Source of the DNA: Roseiarcus sp049509635
GTDB taxonomy: Bacteria; Pseudomonadota; Alphaproteobacteria; Rhizobiales; Beijerinckiaceae
DNA length: 14,493 nt
Direction of reading: 5' to 3'
Assembly: GCA_049509635.1 (NCBI GenBank)
Contig: JBEKZS010000113.1
Coordinates: 1 to 14,493 of the forward strand
Shown here: positions 5,926-13,023 of the stretch, piece after piece
Layout: the number at the start of each line of letters is the position of its first letter
Numbering within the stretch: the stretch's first letter is position 1
The notes under the pieces: model-generated
Database searches by the model: none
Seen by the model: the letters and a program-made list of their open reading frames with translations, nothing else
What the model was told of the DNA's origin: nothing
Position numbers and translations under genes: made by a program

Positions 5926-8823
5926 ATGCCCAACAAAATGATCATAGACGCCTCCCACCCCGAAGAGACACGGGTGGTCGTTCTTCGGGGTAACCGGGTC
6001 GAGGAATTCGATTTCGAATCCGCCAACAAGAAACCGCTGCGCGGCAACATCTACCTGGCGAAGGTGACGCGCGTGGAGCCCTCGCTCCAGGCCGCGTTCA
6101 TCGATTATGGCGGGAACCGCCATGGCTTCCTCGCCTTTTCGGAGATCCATCCCGACTATTATCAGATTCCGGTCGCCGACCGGCAGGCCCTGCTCGAAGA
6201 AGAGGCGCGGTCGCACCACGAGGAGGACGAGGAGCCGCGCGGCGAACGGCGCAGCAGGCGCCACAAGCGGGCGCGGCCGCAGGAGGCCGAGATGCGCGCC
6301 GTCGACGGCGAGCGGATCTCCGAGCCTGCCGAGGCCGAGGAGCGCACGCCCGGTTCGTCCGACGCGGGCGACGAGGGGCGCCCGGCCGCCGCCGAACCGG
6401 CGGAATTCAGCGCCGAACCGGATGCGCCGCGCCAAGCGAGCGACCAACCGGCGGGCGAGACCCACGACGACTTCGCGCAGACGCCGAACGATGGCCCGGA
6501 GCCTCCGGATTGGGACGCCGGCCAGGCGTCGGCGCTCGCGTTCGAGCCCCTGGCCGAAAATCATCGGGGACCGGCCGGCGCCTTGGCCGACGATGCCTCG
6601 CATGCCGAGGCCGAGCTGCAGGGCGCGCCCCACGACGAAGAGGACGAGGACGAAGACGATCACGAAGTGACGACGCTCGATGGCGGCGCCGAGCAGCCCG
6701 CTCCGCGGGCGCGCCATGGGCGGGGCGGCGACGACGAGGGCGAGGTCGAGGCGGTCGAGAGCATCGGCGGCGACGCGATGGAGGAGATGCCGCGCCGTCC
6801 GCCGCGACTGCGTCGCCAGTACAAGATTCAGGAGGTCATCAAGCGTCGGCAGGTCCTGCTCGTGCAGGTCGTCAAGGAGGAGCGCGGCAACAAGGGCGCC
6901 GCGCTGACGACCTATCTCTCGCTCGCAGGCCGCTATTCCGTGCTGATGCCCAATACGGCGCGCGGCGGCGGGATTTCGCGCAAGATCACCAATTCTCTCG
7001 ACCGCAGCCGCCTGAAGTCGATCGCCCAGGATCTCGAAGTGCCGGAGGGGATGGGCGTGATCCTGCGGACCGCGGGCGCCTCGCGCACCAAGGCCGAGGT
7101 GAAGCGGGATTTCGAATATCTCCTGCGGATGTGGGAGACGGTTCGCGAACTCACGCTGTCCTCGAGCGCGCCGACCCTCGTCTATGAGGAGGGATCGCTG
7201 ATCAAGCGCGCGATCCGCGACCTCTACAACAAGGACGTCGAGGAAATCGTCGTCGCCGGCGAGGACGCCTATCGCGAAGCCAGGGAATTCATGCGCCTCC
7301 TGATGCCGAGCCACGTCAAGAACGTCCTGCCGTACCGGGACGTGCAGCCGGTCTTCGCCCGGGTCGGCGTCGAGGCGCAGCTCGACGCGATGTTCTCCAA
7401 CCAGGTCACGCTGAAGTCCGGCGGCTACATCGTCATCAACCAGACGGAGGCTCTGGTCGCGATCGACGTGAACTCCGGCCGCTCGACCCGCGAGCACAAT
7501 ATCGAGGACACCGCGCTGCGGACGAATCTCGAGGCGGCCGACGAGGTCGCCCGGCAGCTGCGCCTGCGCGATCTGGCCGGCCTCATCGTCGTCGATTTCA
7601 TCGACATGGAGGAGGGACGCAACAATCGCGCGGTCGAACGGCGGGTCAAGGACGCGCTCAAGAACGATCGCGCGCGCATCCAGGTCGGACGCATCTCGCA
7701 TTTCGGCCTGCTCGAAATGTCGCGCCAGCGAATCCGCACCGGCGTGCTCGAAGGCTCGACGGTCGTGTGCGCCCATTGCACCGGCGCCGGGGTCGTGCGC
7801 TCGACGGCCTCGATCGCCCTCCACGTCCTGCGCGTGCTCGAGGACGCGCTGATCAAGAGCGCCTCGCACAACATGATCGTGCGCACCCGCACCGAGGTCG
7901 CGCTCTACATCCTCAACCAGAAGCGCGCCCACCTGCGCGATCTCGAGCGGCGGTTCGGGGTGACCGTCATCCTGGCCGCCGACGACACGCTGACCGGGGT
8001 CAACTACCATGCCTTCGAGCGCGGCGAACCGGCGGTCGGGGTCAGAGCCGACGACGCCCCGCCGGAGGCCCCCCGGCTCGACTATGCGATGCCCTCGGAC
8101 GAGGAGATCGAGGACGAGCTCAGGGCCGACGAGGAATCGGACGCGGAACCCGAGGAAGCAGCGAGCGGCGAATCGCCCGAGGAGGAGGCGCACGGTCAGT
8201 CGGCGCGCCAGGCTCCGAGGGGCGAACGGCCCGCGGTCGAGGAAGGCGAGGCGGGCCGCAGGCGGCGGCGTCGACGCCGGCGCCGCGGCGAACGCGGACC
8301 CTCGGAGGGGTTCAACCCCGACGCGCCGCAACCGACCGATTCCGGATTGGCGGTCATCGCGGAGATCGGCGGCGATCTGGCGATTCCGGCCTCGGCGCTC
8401 GGCGAGCCCCGGGAAGAAGGCGACGCTGGCGATGAAGGGCGAACCCGCGGCGTTCCCGGCCGTGCGCGTCGCGCCCGCGGGCCGCGCCGCGGCGATCGCG
8501 GCCGCGGGTCGCGCGCGCCCGGTTTCGAGGCCGGCGAGCAGCCGGCGGGCGAGGCGGTCGAAATTTCGGAAGCCTCGAGCGCCGCCGACGAAGGCGCCGA
8601 AGCCGGCGAGCATGCCTGGAGCCAGGTGCGAGAGGCGAGCGTCGATGGAGCCGAGGTCGAGGAAGCGCCGCCCGCGGCAGGGGACGCCGAAGACGGCGCC
8701 GAGGTCGCAGCGTCCCTGGCGAGCGCGAGCGCCCCGTCCCGGCAGGCCGAGGTCGAGGATCCCTCCCGACCCAAGCGCTCGGGATGGTGGCGACGGGCGC
8801 GCGCCACATTCGCGGGGGAATGA
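5926..8823 (+). CDS. rne: Ribonuclease E
   Basis: Endonuclease that starts decay of most mRNAs, matures rRNA and tRNA, and scaffolds the degradosome. The protein has 965 residues from the ATG at 5926 (MPNKMIIDASHPEETRVVV), the start typical of alphaproteobacterial RNase E; a GAGAGA precedes it by 7 bases. The frame is open further upstream to 5761, but that part is Arg/Pro-rich and not conserved. The N-terminal S1 domain is split by an acidic, low-complexity insertion (about residues 92-292) and resumes at YKIQEVIKRRQVLLVQV. The catalytic DNase-I-like part has the magnesium-binding aspartates Asp514 (VAIDVNSGRST) and Asp557 (LIVVDFIDM). Cys615 and Cys618 (CAHC) form the zinc-link that pairs subunits. 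After residue 700 the chain is disordered, with a run of ten arginines (778-787) likely to bind RNA. It ends with KRSGWWRRA (950-958), like the GWW peptide that binds PNPase in Caulobacter. Confidence 0.97.
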   Translation: MPNKMIIDASHPEETRVVVLRGNRVEEFDFESANKKPLRGNIYLAKVTRVEPSLQAAFIDYGGNRHGFLAFSEIHPDYYQIPVADRQALLEEEARSHHEEDEEPRGERRSRRHKRARPQEAEMRAVDGERISEPAEAEERTPGSSDAGDEGRPAAAEPAEFSAEPDAPRQASDQPAGETHDDFAQTPNDGPEPPDWDAGQASALAFEPLAENHRGPAGALADDASHAEAELQGAPHDEEDEDEDDHEVTTLDGGAEQPAPRARHGRGGDDEGEVEAVESIGGDAMEEMPRRPPRLRRQYKIQEVIKRRQVLLVQVVKEERGNKGAALTTYLSLAGRYSVLMPNTARGGGISRKITNSLDRSRLKSIAQDLEVPEGMGVILRTAGASRTKAEVKRDFEYLLRMWETVRELTLSSSAPTLVYEEGSLIKRAIRDLYNKDVEEIVVAGEDAYREAREFMRLLMPSHVKNVLPYRDVQPVFARVGVEAQLDAMFSNQVTLKSGGYIVINQTEALVAIDVNSGRSTREHNIEDTALRTNLEAADEVARQLRLRDLAGLIVVDFIDMEEGRNNRAVERRVKDALKNDRARIQVGRISHFGLLEMSRQRIRTGVLEGSTVVCAHCTGAGVVRSTASIALHVLRVLEDALIKSASHNMIVRTRTEVALYILNQKRAHLRDLERRFGVTVILAADDTLTGVNYHAFERGEPAVGVRADDAPPEAPRLDYAMPSDEEIEDELRADEESDAEPEEAASGESPEEEAHGQSARQAPRGERPAVEEGEAGRRRRRRRRRRGERGPSEGFNPDAPQPTDSGLAVIAEIGGDLAIPASALGEPREEGDAGDEGRTRGVPGRARRARGPRRGDRGRGSRAPGFEAGEQPAGEAVEISEASSAADEGAEAGEHAWSQVREASVDGAEVEEAPPAAGDAEDGAEVAASLASASAPSRQAEVEDPSRPKRSGWWRRARATFAGE

Positions 8824-8855
8824 TCGCCGAGAGTGGGGGGTTCGCACGAAACCGT

Positions 8856-8873
8856 GAAGGCCTGACGGCCTTC
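8856..8873 (+). terminator. Probable rne terminator hairpin
   Basis: A perfect 7-bp stem, GAAGGCC (8856-8862) with GGCCTTC (8867-8873), closes a TGAC tetraloop 33 bases after the rne stop. Only a weak T-rich tail (TT, then GGCC) follows, so termination may be partial or Rho-assisted. Confidence 0.5.
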
Positions 8874-8902
8874 TTGGCCGCGTGCAATTTGGCCCTTACA
8901 AC
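8874..8902 (+). promoter_or_regulatory. Candidate promoter for the DsbA-like gene
   Basis: TTGGCC (8874-8879) and TACAAC (8897-8902), four of six matches each to the usual -35 and -10 boxes, are spaced by 17 bases. They begin right after the rne terminator hairpin and lie about 75 bases before the next start codon. This supports a separate transcript for the next gene. Confidence 0.4.
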
Positions 8903-8977
8903 GAAGTGTCGGGGCGTCGCCGCCGAGGCGGCCGGATTGCCCGGCGCAGCGGCGTCAGTCGGGTCAGGGAGAAGGCG

Positions 8978-9751
8978 ATGAAACGGTCGATCGCGTTGAT
9001 GTTCGCCGCGGCCTTGTCGGGGGCGCTGTGGGCGACCTTTCCGGCCCCCGCCTCCGCCGCCGAGTTCAGCCCCGAACAGAGGGCCGAGATCGGCGCGATC
9101 ATGAAGGATTACCTCATCAACAATCCCGAGGTGCTGCGCGCGGCGATCGAAGCGCTCGACAAGCACGACAAGCAGGTCGAGGCGGAGGCGCGCCAGAGCG
9201 CGGTCGCCGAACAGGCCGCCGCGCTGTTCTCCTCGGCGCATCAGGCCAATGTCGGCAATCCCAAGGGCGACGCGACGCTGGTGGAGTTTTTCGATTACAA
9301 CTGCCACTACTGCAAAGGCGCCCTGCCCGACATGGTCAAGCTGATGCAGGCCGACCCGAACCTCAAGCTGGTCCTGAAGGATTTCCCGGTCCTCGGTCCG
9401 GGCTCGGTCGAGGCGGCCAAGGTCGCGACCGCGGTCCGCAACCAGCTGCACGGCGACCGGTTCTGGCAGTTCCACTACAAGCTGCTCAACAGCCATGGCC
9501 CGGTCGGCAAGGCCGAGGCGCTCGCCGTCGCCAAGGAGATGGGCGTCGACATGGAGCGCCTCGCCAAGGACATGGAGAGCCCCGACGTCGCGGCGGGCCT
9601 CAACGAGGTCATGCACATGGCGGACGCGCTGCAGATCAACGGCACGCCGACCTTCGTGGTCGGCGACGAAGTCGTCGTCGGCGCCGTCGGCTTCGACCAG
9701 CTCAAGCAGAAGCTCGACAGCGTCCACAAATGCGGACACGCCGTCTGCTGA
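8978..9751 (+). CDS. Secreted DsbA-family thiol-disulfide protein with ScsC-like N-terminal region
   Basis: Periplasmic thioredoxin-fold protein of 257 residues, probably an oxidase or isomerase of protein disulfides. It has a signal peptide (MKRSIALMFAAALSGALWA..., likely cut after the ASA at about 25-27). A helical segment at about 29-85 (SPEQRAEIGAIMKDYLINNPEVL...) resembles the N-terminal region of ScsC proteins, where it mediates oligomerisation. The thioredoxin/DsbA domain follows, with the active-site CHYC (109-112) after EFFDYN, and the cis-proline loop NGTPTF (Pro224). The tail is unusual: KCGHAVC at the very end gives Cys252 and Cys257 in addition to the active pair. The start is the ATG at 8978, with GGGAGAAGG just upstream. 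A terminator follows, so it is probably monocistronic. DsbA/ScsC/DsbG-like function cannot be resolved from sequence alone. Confidence 0.92.
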   Translation: MKRSIALMFAAALSGALWATFPAPASAAEFSPEQRAEIGAIMKDYLINNPEVLRAAIEALDKHDKQVEAEARQSAVAEQAAALFSSAHQANVGNPKGDATLVEFFDYNCHYCKGALPDMVKLMQADPNLKLVLKDFPVLGPGSVEAAKVATAVRNQLHGDRFWQFHYKLLNSHGPVGKAEALAVAKEMGVDMERLAKDMESPDVAAGLNEVMHMADALQINGTPTFVVGDEVVVGAVGFDQLKQKLDSVHKCGHAVC

Positions 9752-9774
9752 TCAAGAAGAACCAGCCTGGAGGC

Positions 9775-9811
9775 AGGCGGGCCCGTTCATCAGGAACCGG
9801 CCGGCCTTTTT
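9775..9811 (+). terminator. Intrinsic terminator after the DsbA-like gene
   Basis: AGGCGGGCC (9775-9783) pairs with GGCCGGCCT (9799-9807), nine positions with a single G-G mismatch, around a 15-base loop. It runs straight into five T residues (9807-9811), the best terminator-like element in the window. A smaller hairpin, GCCTG/CAGGC (9765-9778), overlaps its left arm, so the two cannot form together. Confidence 0.6.
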
Positions 9812-9834
9812 GATCGGACGGAGCCCGGCCGCGC

Positions 9835-10659
9835 ATGACAGTGTTGCAAGCGATCGTCATGGCGATTCTGCAGGGCGTCACCGAATTGTTCCCGGTCAGC
9901 AGCCTCGGCCACGCGGTCATCCTGCCGCGCCTGCTGCGCTGGGGCGTCGATCAGCGGGCGCCCGACTGGCTCGCCTATCTCGTCGTCATGCATCTGGGCA
10001 CCGCGATCGCGCTGCTCGCCTATTTCTGGCGCGACTGGATCGCCTTCGCCTCGTCGCTGCTCGGCCGCTCCGCCTCCACGGCCGGCGCCGACAGGCGCAT
10101 CTTCCTGTTCGTCGTCCTGGCGACGATTCCGGCCGTCGTCGTCGGCTTCGGATTCCGCAAGCTGCTGGGCGAAGCCTTCGCGGCGCCGTGGATCGCCGCG
10201 ATCTTCCTCGTCGTGAACGGCTTGATCCTGTTCGGCGGCGACAGGGTCGCCGGGCAGGCGACCGGCAGGCTCGAACAACTGAACTGGAAGGGCGCGCTGG
10301 CGATCGGGATCGCCCAATGCTTTGCCCTGATCCCCGGAATTTCACGCTCGGGCGCGACGATCGTCGCCGGCGTCGTCGCGGGGCTGGAGCATAAGGAATC
10401 GGCGCGGTTCTCGTTCCTGATGGCGCCGCCGATCATGCTGGGGGCGACCGTGGTCGAGGCTCCGAGGCTGTTGCGCGAAGGCGCGACCTTGGGCGGCGCG
10501 GCGATCGTTTCGGGAATCGCGGCCGGCATCGTCGCCTATTTCAGCATCGTCGTCCTGATGCGCTATTTCCGCCGGCACGAGTTCGAGGCGCTCAATCCCT
10601 TCGCCTATTATTGCTGGGCGGCCGGGATCGCCAGCCTCGCCCTCATCGCCGCGACCTGA
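9835..10659 (+). CDS. uppP: Undecaprenyl-diphosphatase UppP (BacA family)
   Basis: Integral membrane enzyme that removes a phosphate from undecaprenyl diphosphate, recycling the lipid carrier of peptidoglycan and other wall polymers; overproduction in this family gives bacitracin resistance. The protein has 274 residues, the usual length, with many hydrophobic helices. The signature sites are present: QGVTELFPVSSLGH (13-26) with Glu17 and His26, and PGISRSGATI (167-176) containing the catalytic Ser/Arg loop. The second half repeats the first in inverted topology, as in the family. The PVSSLGH form of motif 1, instead of PVSSSAH, marks a recognised variant. The start is the ATG at 9835, giving MTVLQAIVMAILQG; only a weak, distant GGAG precedes it. 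It lies after the terminator of the previous gene. No promoter is obvious in the short gap. Confidence 0.96.
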   Translation: MTVLQAIVMAILQGVTELFPVSSLGHAVILPRLLRWGVDQRAPDWLAYLVVMHLGTAIALLAYFWRDWIAFASSLLGRSASTAGADRRIFLFVVLATIPAVVVGFGFRKLLGEAFAAPWIAAIFLVVNGLILFGGDRVAGQATGRLEQLNWKGALAIGIAQCFALIPGISRSGATIVAGVVAGLEHKESARFSFLMAPPIMLGATVVEAPRLLREGATLGGAAIVSGIAAGIVAYFSIVVLMRYFRRHEFEALNPFAYYCWAAGIASLALIAAT

Positions 10660-10749
10660 GGGCGCGGTCGGCGGCCGGCGGCCGGGCTTGGCCGGGCGTC
10701 CGAAACCCCTATATCTGCCGCTGGGCCCGACCGGGCGGCGCCCGGCGGG

Positions 10750-11583
10750 ATGACGACCATGACGATCGAAGCGATGCCCGATCGCCTGACGGCAGGGGAG
10801 ATGGAGCAGTTGCGCGCCGCGGTCCGTGCGCTCGAGGGCGGCGGCTTCGGGTCGCGGCTCGCCAATCTGCTCGGCCGACAGATCGAGACGGTCGGGCGCG
10901 CCCTGCCCGCGCCGGCCCGCGAGCTCGTCGCGCGCGCGACCGAATCGGCCCTTCGCGCCGCCTTGCGCATCGCCCTGCGCACCGTCGACGCCAAGGCCCC
11001 GCCGAGGGCCGCGACGGGCATGCACAAGGCGCTGGCGGCGGCGTCGGGCGCCGCCGGCGGGGCGTTCGGTCTGGGCGCCATCGCGATCGAACTGCCGGTT
11101 TCCACCACGATCATGCTGCGCTCGATCGCGCAGATCGCGCGCGAGGAGGGCGAGGATCTCTCGCAGCCCGAGGCGGCGCTCGCCTGTGTCGAAGTGTTCG
11201 CGCTCGGCGGCCGCAGCGCCGCCGACGCCGCGGTCGACGGCGGCTATTTCGCCGTCCGGACGCTGCTCGCCAAGACCGTCGGCGAGAGCGCGCGCTTCAT
11301 CATCCAGCGCGGGCTCGCCGACGAGACAGCGCCGATCCTGGTCCGGCTGGTCGCGCAGATCGGCGCCCGTTTCGGGCTGGTCGTCAGTCAGAAAGTCGCC
11401 GCCCAGGCGATTCCCTTGCTCGGCGCGGTCGGCGGCGCCGCGGTCAATCTCGCCTTCACCGAGCATTTCCAGACCGTGGCGCGCGGCCATTTCACGGTGC
11501 GCCGGCTCGAACGCGCCCATGGCGCGGACGCCGTGCGCTTCGACTACGAACGCCTGCGCAACGAAAGGCCCGCGCGGTCCTGA
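10750..11583 (+). CDS. EcsC-family protein
   Basis: A 277-residue protein matching the EcsC family, whose biochemical role is poorly known (named after a gene next to the Bacillus EcsAB ABC transporter). Visible family features are a Gly/Ala-rich segment (AAASGAAGGAFGLGAIAIELPV, about 96-117), the conserved TTIMLRSIAQIAREEGEDL (119-137), then EVFALGGRS (148-156), GYFAVR (165-170), and a second Gly/Ala-rich hydrophobic segment, AIPLLGAVGGAAVN (220-233). The two Gly/Ala segments may insert into or lie on the membrane. There is no signal peptide and no catalytic motif I can name. The ATG at 10750 is used; another ATG three codons later is equally possible and neither has a strong ribosome-binding site. 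The gene follows uppP by 90 bases on the same strand. Its stop codon overlaps an inverted repeat. Confidence 0.85.
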   Translation: MTTMTIEAMPDRLTAGEMEQLRAAVRALEGGGFGSRLANLLGRQIETVGRALPAPARELVARATESALRAALRIALRTVDAKAPPRAATGMHKALAAASGAAGGAFGLGAIAIELPVSTTIMLRSIAQIAREEGEDLSQPEAALACVEVFALGGRSAADAAVDGGYFAVRTLLAKTVGESARFIIQRGLADETAPILVRLVAQIGARFGLVVSQKVAAQAIPLLGAVGGAAVNLAFTEHFQTVARGHFTVRRLERAHGADAVRFDYERLRNERPARS

Positions 11584-11596
11584 CGGCGACGCCGTC
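11582..11596 (+). repeat. Perfect inverted repeat overlapping the EcsC-family stop codon
   Basis: GACGGC (11582-11587) and GCCGTC (11591-11596) are separated by GAC. The left arm includes the last two bases of the TGA stop. It could be a 3' hairpin that stabilises or ends the message, but no T-run follows. Confidence 0.4.
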
Positions 11597-11600
11597 GCGC

Positions 11601-11618
11601 CTTCACATTCATGTGAAG
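11601..11618. promoter_or_regulatory. 18-bp palindrome, candidate operator for the RND efflux genes
   Basis: CTTCACAT (11601-11608) and ATGTGAAG (11611-11618) are perfect 8-bp half-sites with a TC spacer. The A/T content is well above its surroundings. A near-symmetric site of this size, 12 bases upstream of a -35-like box and in front of an efflux operon, is the pattern seen with TetR- or MarR-type repressor sites. No regulator gene is present in the window, so the binding protein is unknown. Confidence 0.5.
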
Positions 11619-11629
11619 TTCCGTCGAGC

Positions 11630-11658
11630 TTGAGACGACGGGGCTTTGGCCCTAGGAC
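11630..11658 (+). promoter_or_regulatory. Candidate promoter for the RND efflux operon
   Basis: TTGAGA (11630-11635), five of six matches to the -35 consensus, is followed after exactly 17 bases by TAGGAC (11653-11658), a weak -10. The -35 lies in the loop of an inverted repeat, CCGTCG (11621-11626) with CGACGG (11636-11641), and just downstream of the 18-bp palindrome. Transcription from here would leave a leader of about 125 bases before the adaptor gene. Confidence 0.35.
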
Positions 11659-11790
11659 TCGATCAATCCTCGTTCGATAAAGCTCGGATTCGAAGGGGCG
11701 GCGGCGATATTCCGGCCGCGGGCGGGCTCGCGGTTCTCCCGGGGCCGATCCGGGCGGGGCGACTTCGAGGCTTGCGGGAGAGCCGATCGC

Positions 11791-13023
11791 ATGGGACTTC
11801 GCGGGCTCGCGGGCTTTGTCTTGTTGGCGGCGGCCGCGGTGTCGGGCTTTGGCGCCTATGCGCCCGCGAGCGTCGAGAGCTGGTCGCCCGCCGCCGGCGC
11901 CTACGCCTGGAAGCTGCATGAATTTCTGCCCGGCGCGGCCGCCGGGCGGGACCGCGCGACGACCGCCGCGCAGCAGCCGGCGACCTCCCTGCCGCCGGCG
12001 CGGCCGGTCACCGTCGTGGTCGCAAAGGCCGCGCGCAAGGATCTGCCCTGGCGGATCGACTCCATCGGCACGGTCCAGCCGATCGCGACGGTCTCGTTGC
12101 GCTCGCGCGTCGACGCCGCCGTCGACGACGTGCTGGTGGCCGACGGCGCCGCGGTCAAGGCGGGCGACGTCCTGTTCAAGCTCGACTCGCGCCAGGCGGA
12201 GGCCCAGCTGAAGGGCGCCAAGGCCCAGCTCGCCAAGGACCAGGCGCAGCTCGACCAGGCGCAACGGGACGTTACCCGCTACACCGATCTGGTCGCCCGA
12301 TCGGCGACGCCGGTGGTCAATCTCGACACTGCGAGGACCGCCGTGGCGACCAACCAGGCTGCGATTCTCGGCGATTTCGCCGCGATCGACAATCTGCAGG
12401 TCCAGCTCGGCTGGTACACGATCGTCGCGCCGATCTCCGGGCGCATCGGCACCGTCGCGATCAAGACCGGCAATATCGTGCGCACCGGCGACAACAGCGC
12501 GGCCGGGGCGTTCGCGACGCTGAACCAGATTTCGCCGATCTACGTCTCGTTCTCCGTGACCCAGACCCTGCTCCCGGCGCTGCGCGCCGCCATGACCAGC
12601 GGCGCCCCGGTCGTGGCGACGCCGCAGGGCTCGAAGCGGAGCGCGCAAGGCAAGCTCGCGCTGATCGAGAACGCGGTCGACCCCGGCACCGGCACGATCA
12701 CGGCGCGGGCCGTGTTCGACAACGAGGACGAGACGTTGTGGCCCGGCCAGTTGTGCAATCTGCAGGTGACGCTGCGGGTCGAGCCGGACACCGTCGTCGC
12801 GCCGAGGGAGGCGATCCAGATCGGCCAGATCGGCAATTACGTCTTCACGATCGTCAACGGCGCGGCCCATGTCCAGCCGGTCGAAGTGGCGCGCACCCAG
12901 AACGGCGAGACCGTGGTGACCAAGGGGCTGGACGGCGGCGAGACCGTCGTCGTCGACGGCGCGCTGCTGCTGGTCGAGGGCGCGAAGGTCGAGATGCGCG
13001 AGCCGCAGAAGGGGGCGAGCTGA
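11791..13023 (+). CDS. RND efflux periplasmic adaptor (membrane fusion protein), MdtA-like
   Basis: Adaptor of 410 residues that links an inner-membrane RND pump to an outer-membrane channel. The N-terminal hydrophobic segment (about 5-23) is an uncleaved anchor or signal peptide; no lipobox cysteine is visible. After an Ala/Pro linker the HlyD-type layout follows. The first half of the biotinyl-lipoyl domain is at about 98-131 (ATVSLRSRVDAAVDDVLVADGAAVKAGDVLFKLD), an alpha-helical hairpin rich in Gln, Ala and Lys at about 132-200, and the second lipoyl half at about 205-232 (WYTIVAPISGRIG...). Beta-barrel and membrane-proximal domains complete the protein (ISPIYVSFSVTQ, LWPGQLCNLQVTL, APREAIQIGQIGNYVF). 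The ATG at 11791 has GGGAGAG about 10 bases upstream. The pump gene starts on the very next base after the stop, so the two are translated as a pair. The substrate is unknown. Most of the similarity is to the MdtA/AcrA group. Confidence 0.93.
   Translation: MGLRGLAGFVLLAAAAVSGFGAYAPASVESWSPAAGAYAWKLHEFLPGAAAGRDRATTAAQQPATSLPPARPVTVVVAKAARKDLPWRIDSIGTVQPIATVSLRSRVDAAVDDVLVADGAAVKAGDVLFKLDSRQAEAQLKGAKAQLAKDQAQLDQAQRDVTRYTDLVARSATPVVNLDTARTAVATNQAAILGDFAAIDNLQVQLGWYTIVAPISGRIGTVAIKTGNIVRTGDNSAAGAFATLNQISPIYVSFSVTQTLLPALRAAMTSGAPVVATPQGSKRSAQGKLALIENAVDPGTGTITARAVFDNEDETLWPGQLCNLQVTLRVEPDTVVAPREAIQIGQIGNYVFTIVNGAAHVQPVEVARTQNGETVVTKGLDGGETVVVDGALLLVEGAKVEMREPQKGAS

Noticed and set aside
5818..8847. 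A 1009-residue open frame on the minus strand opposite rne
   Set aside because: It is antisense to a complete RNase E with all catalytic motifs. Its composition is that of a GC-rich shadow frame and it has no domain signature.
10679..10694. A terminator between uppP and the EcsC gene from the CGGCC/GGCCG hairpin
   Set aside because: It has a short stem in very GC-rich sequence and no T-run follows, so it is not distinguishable from background.
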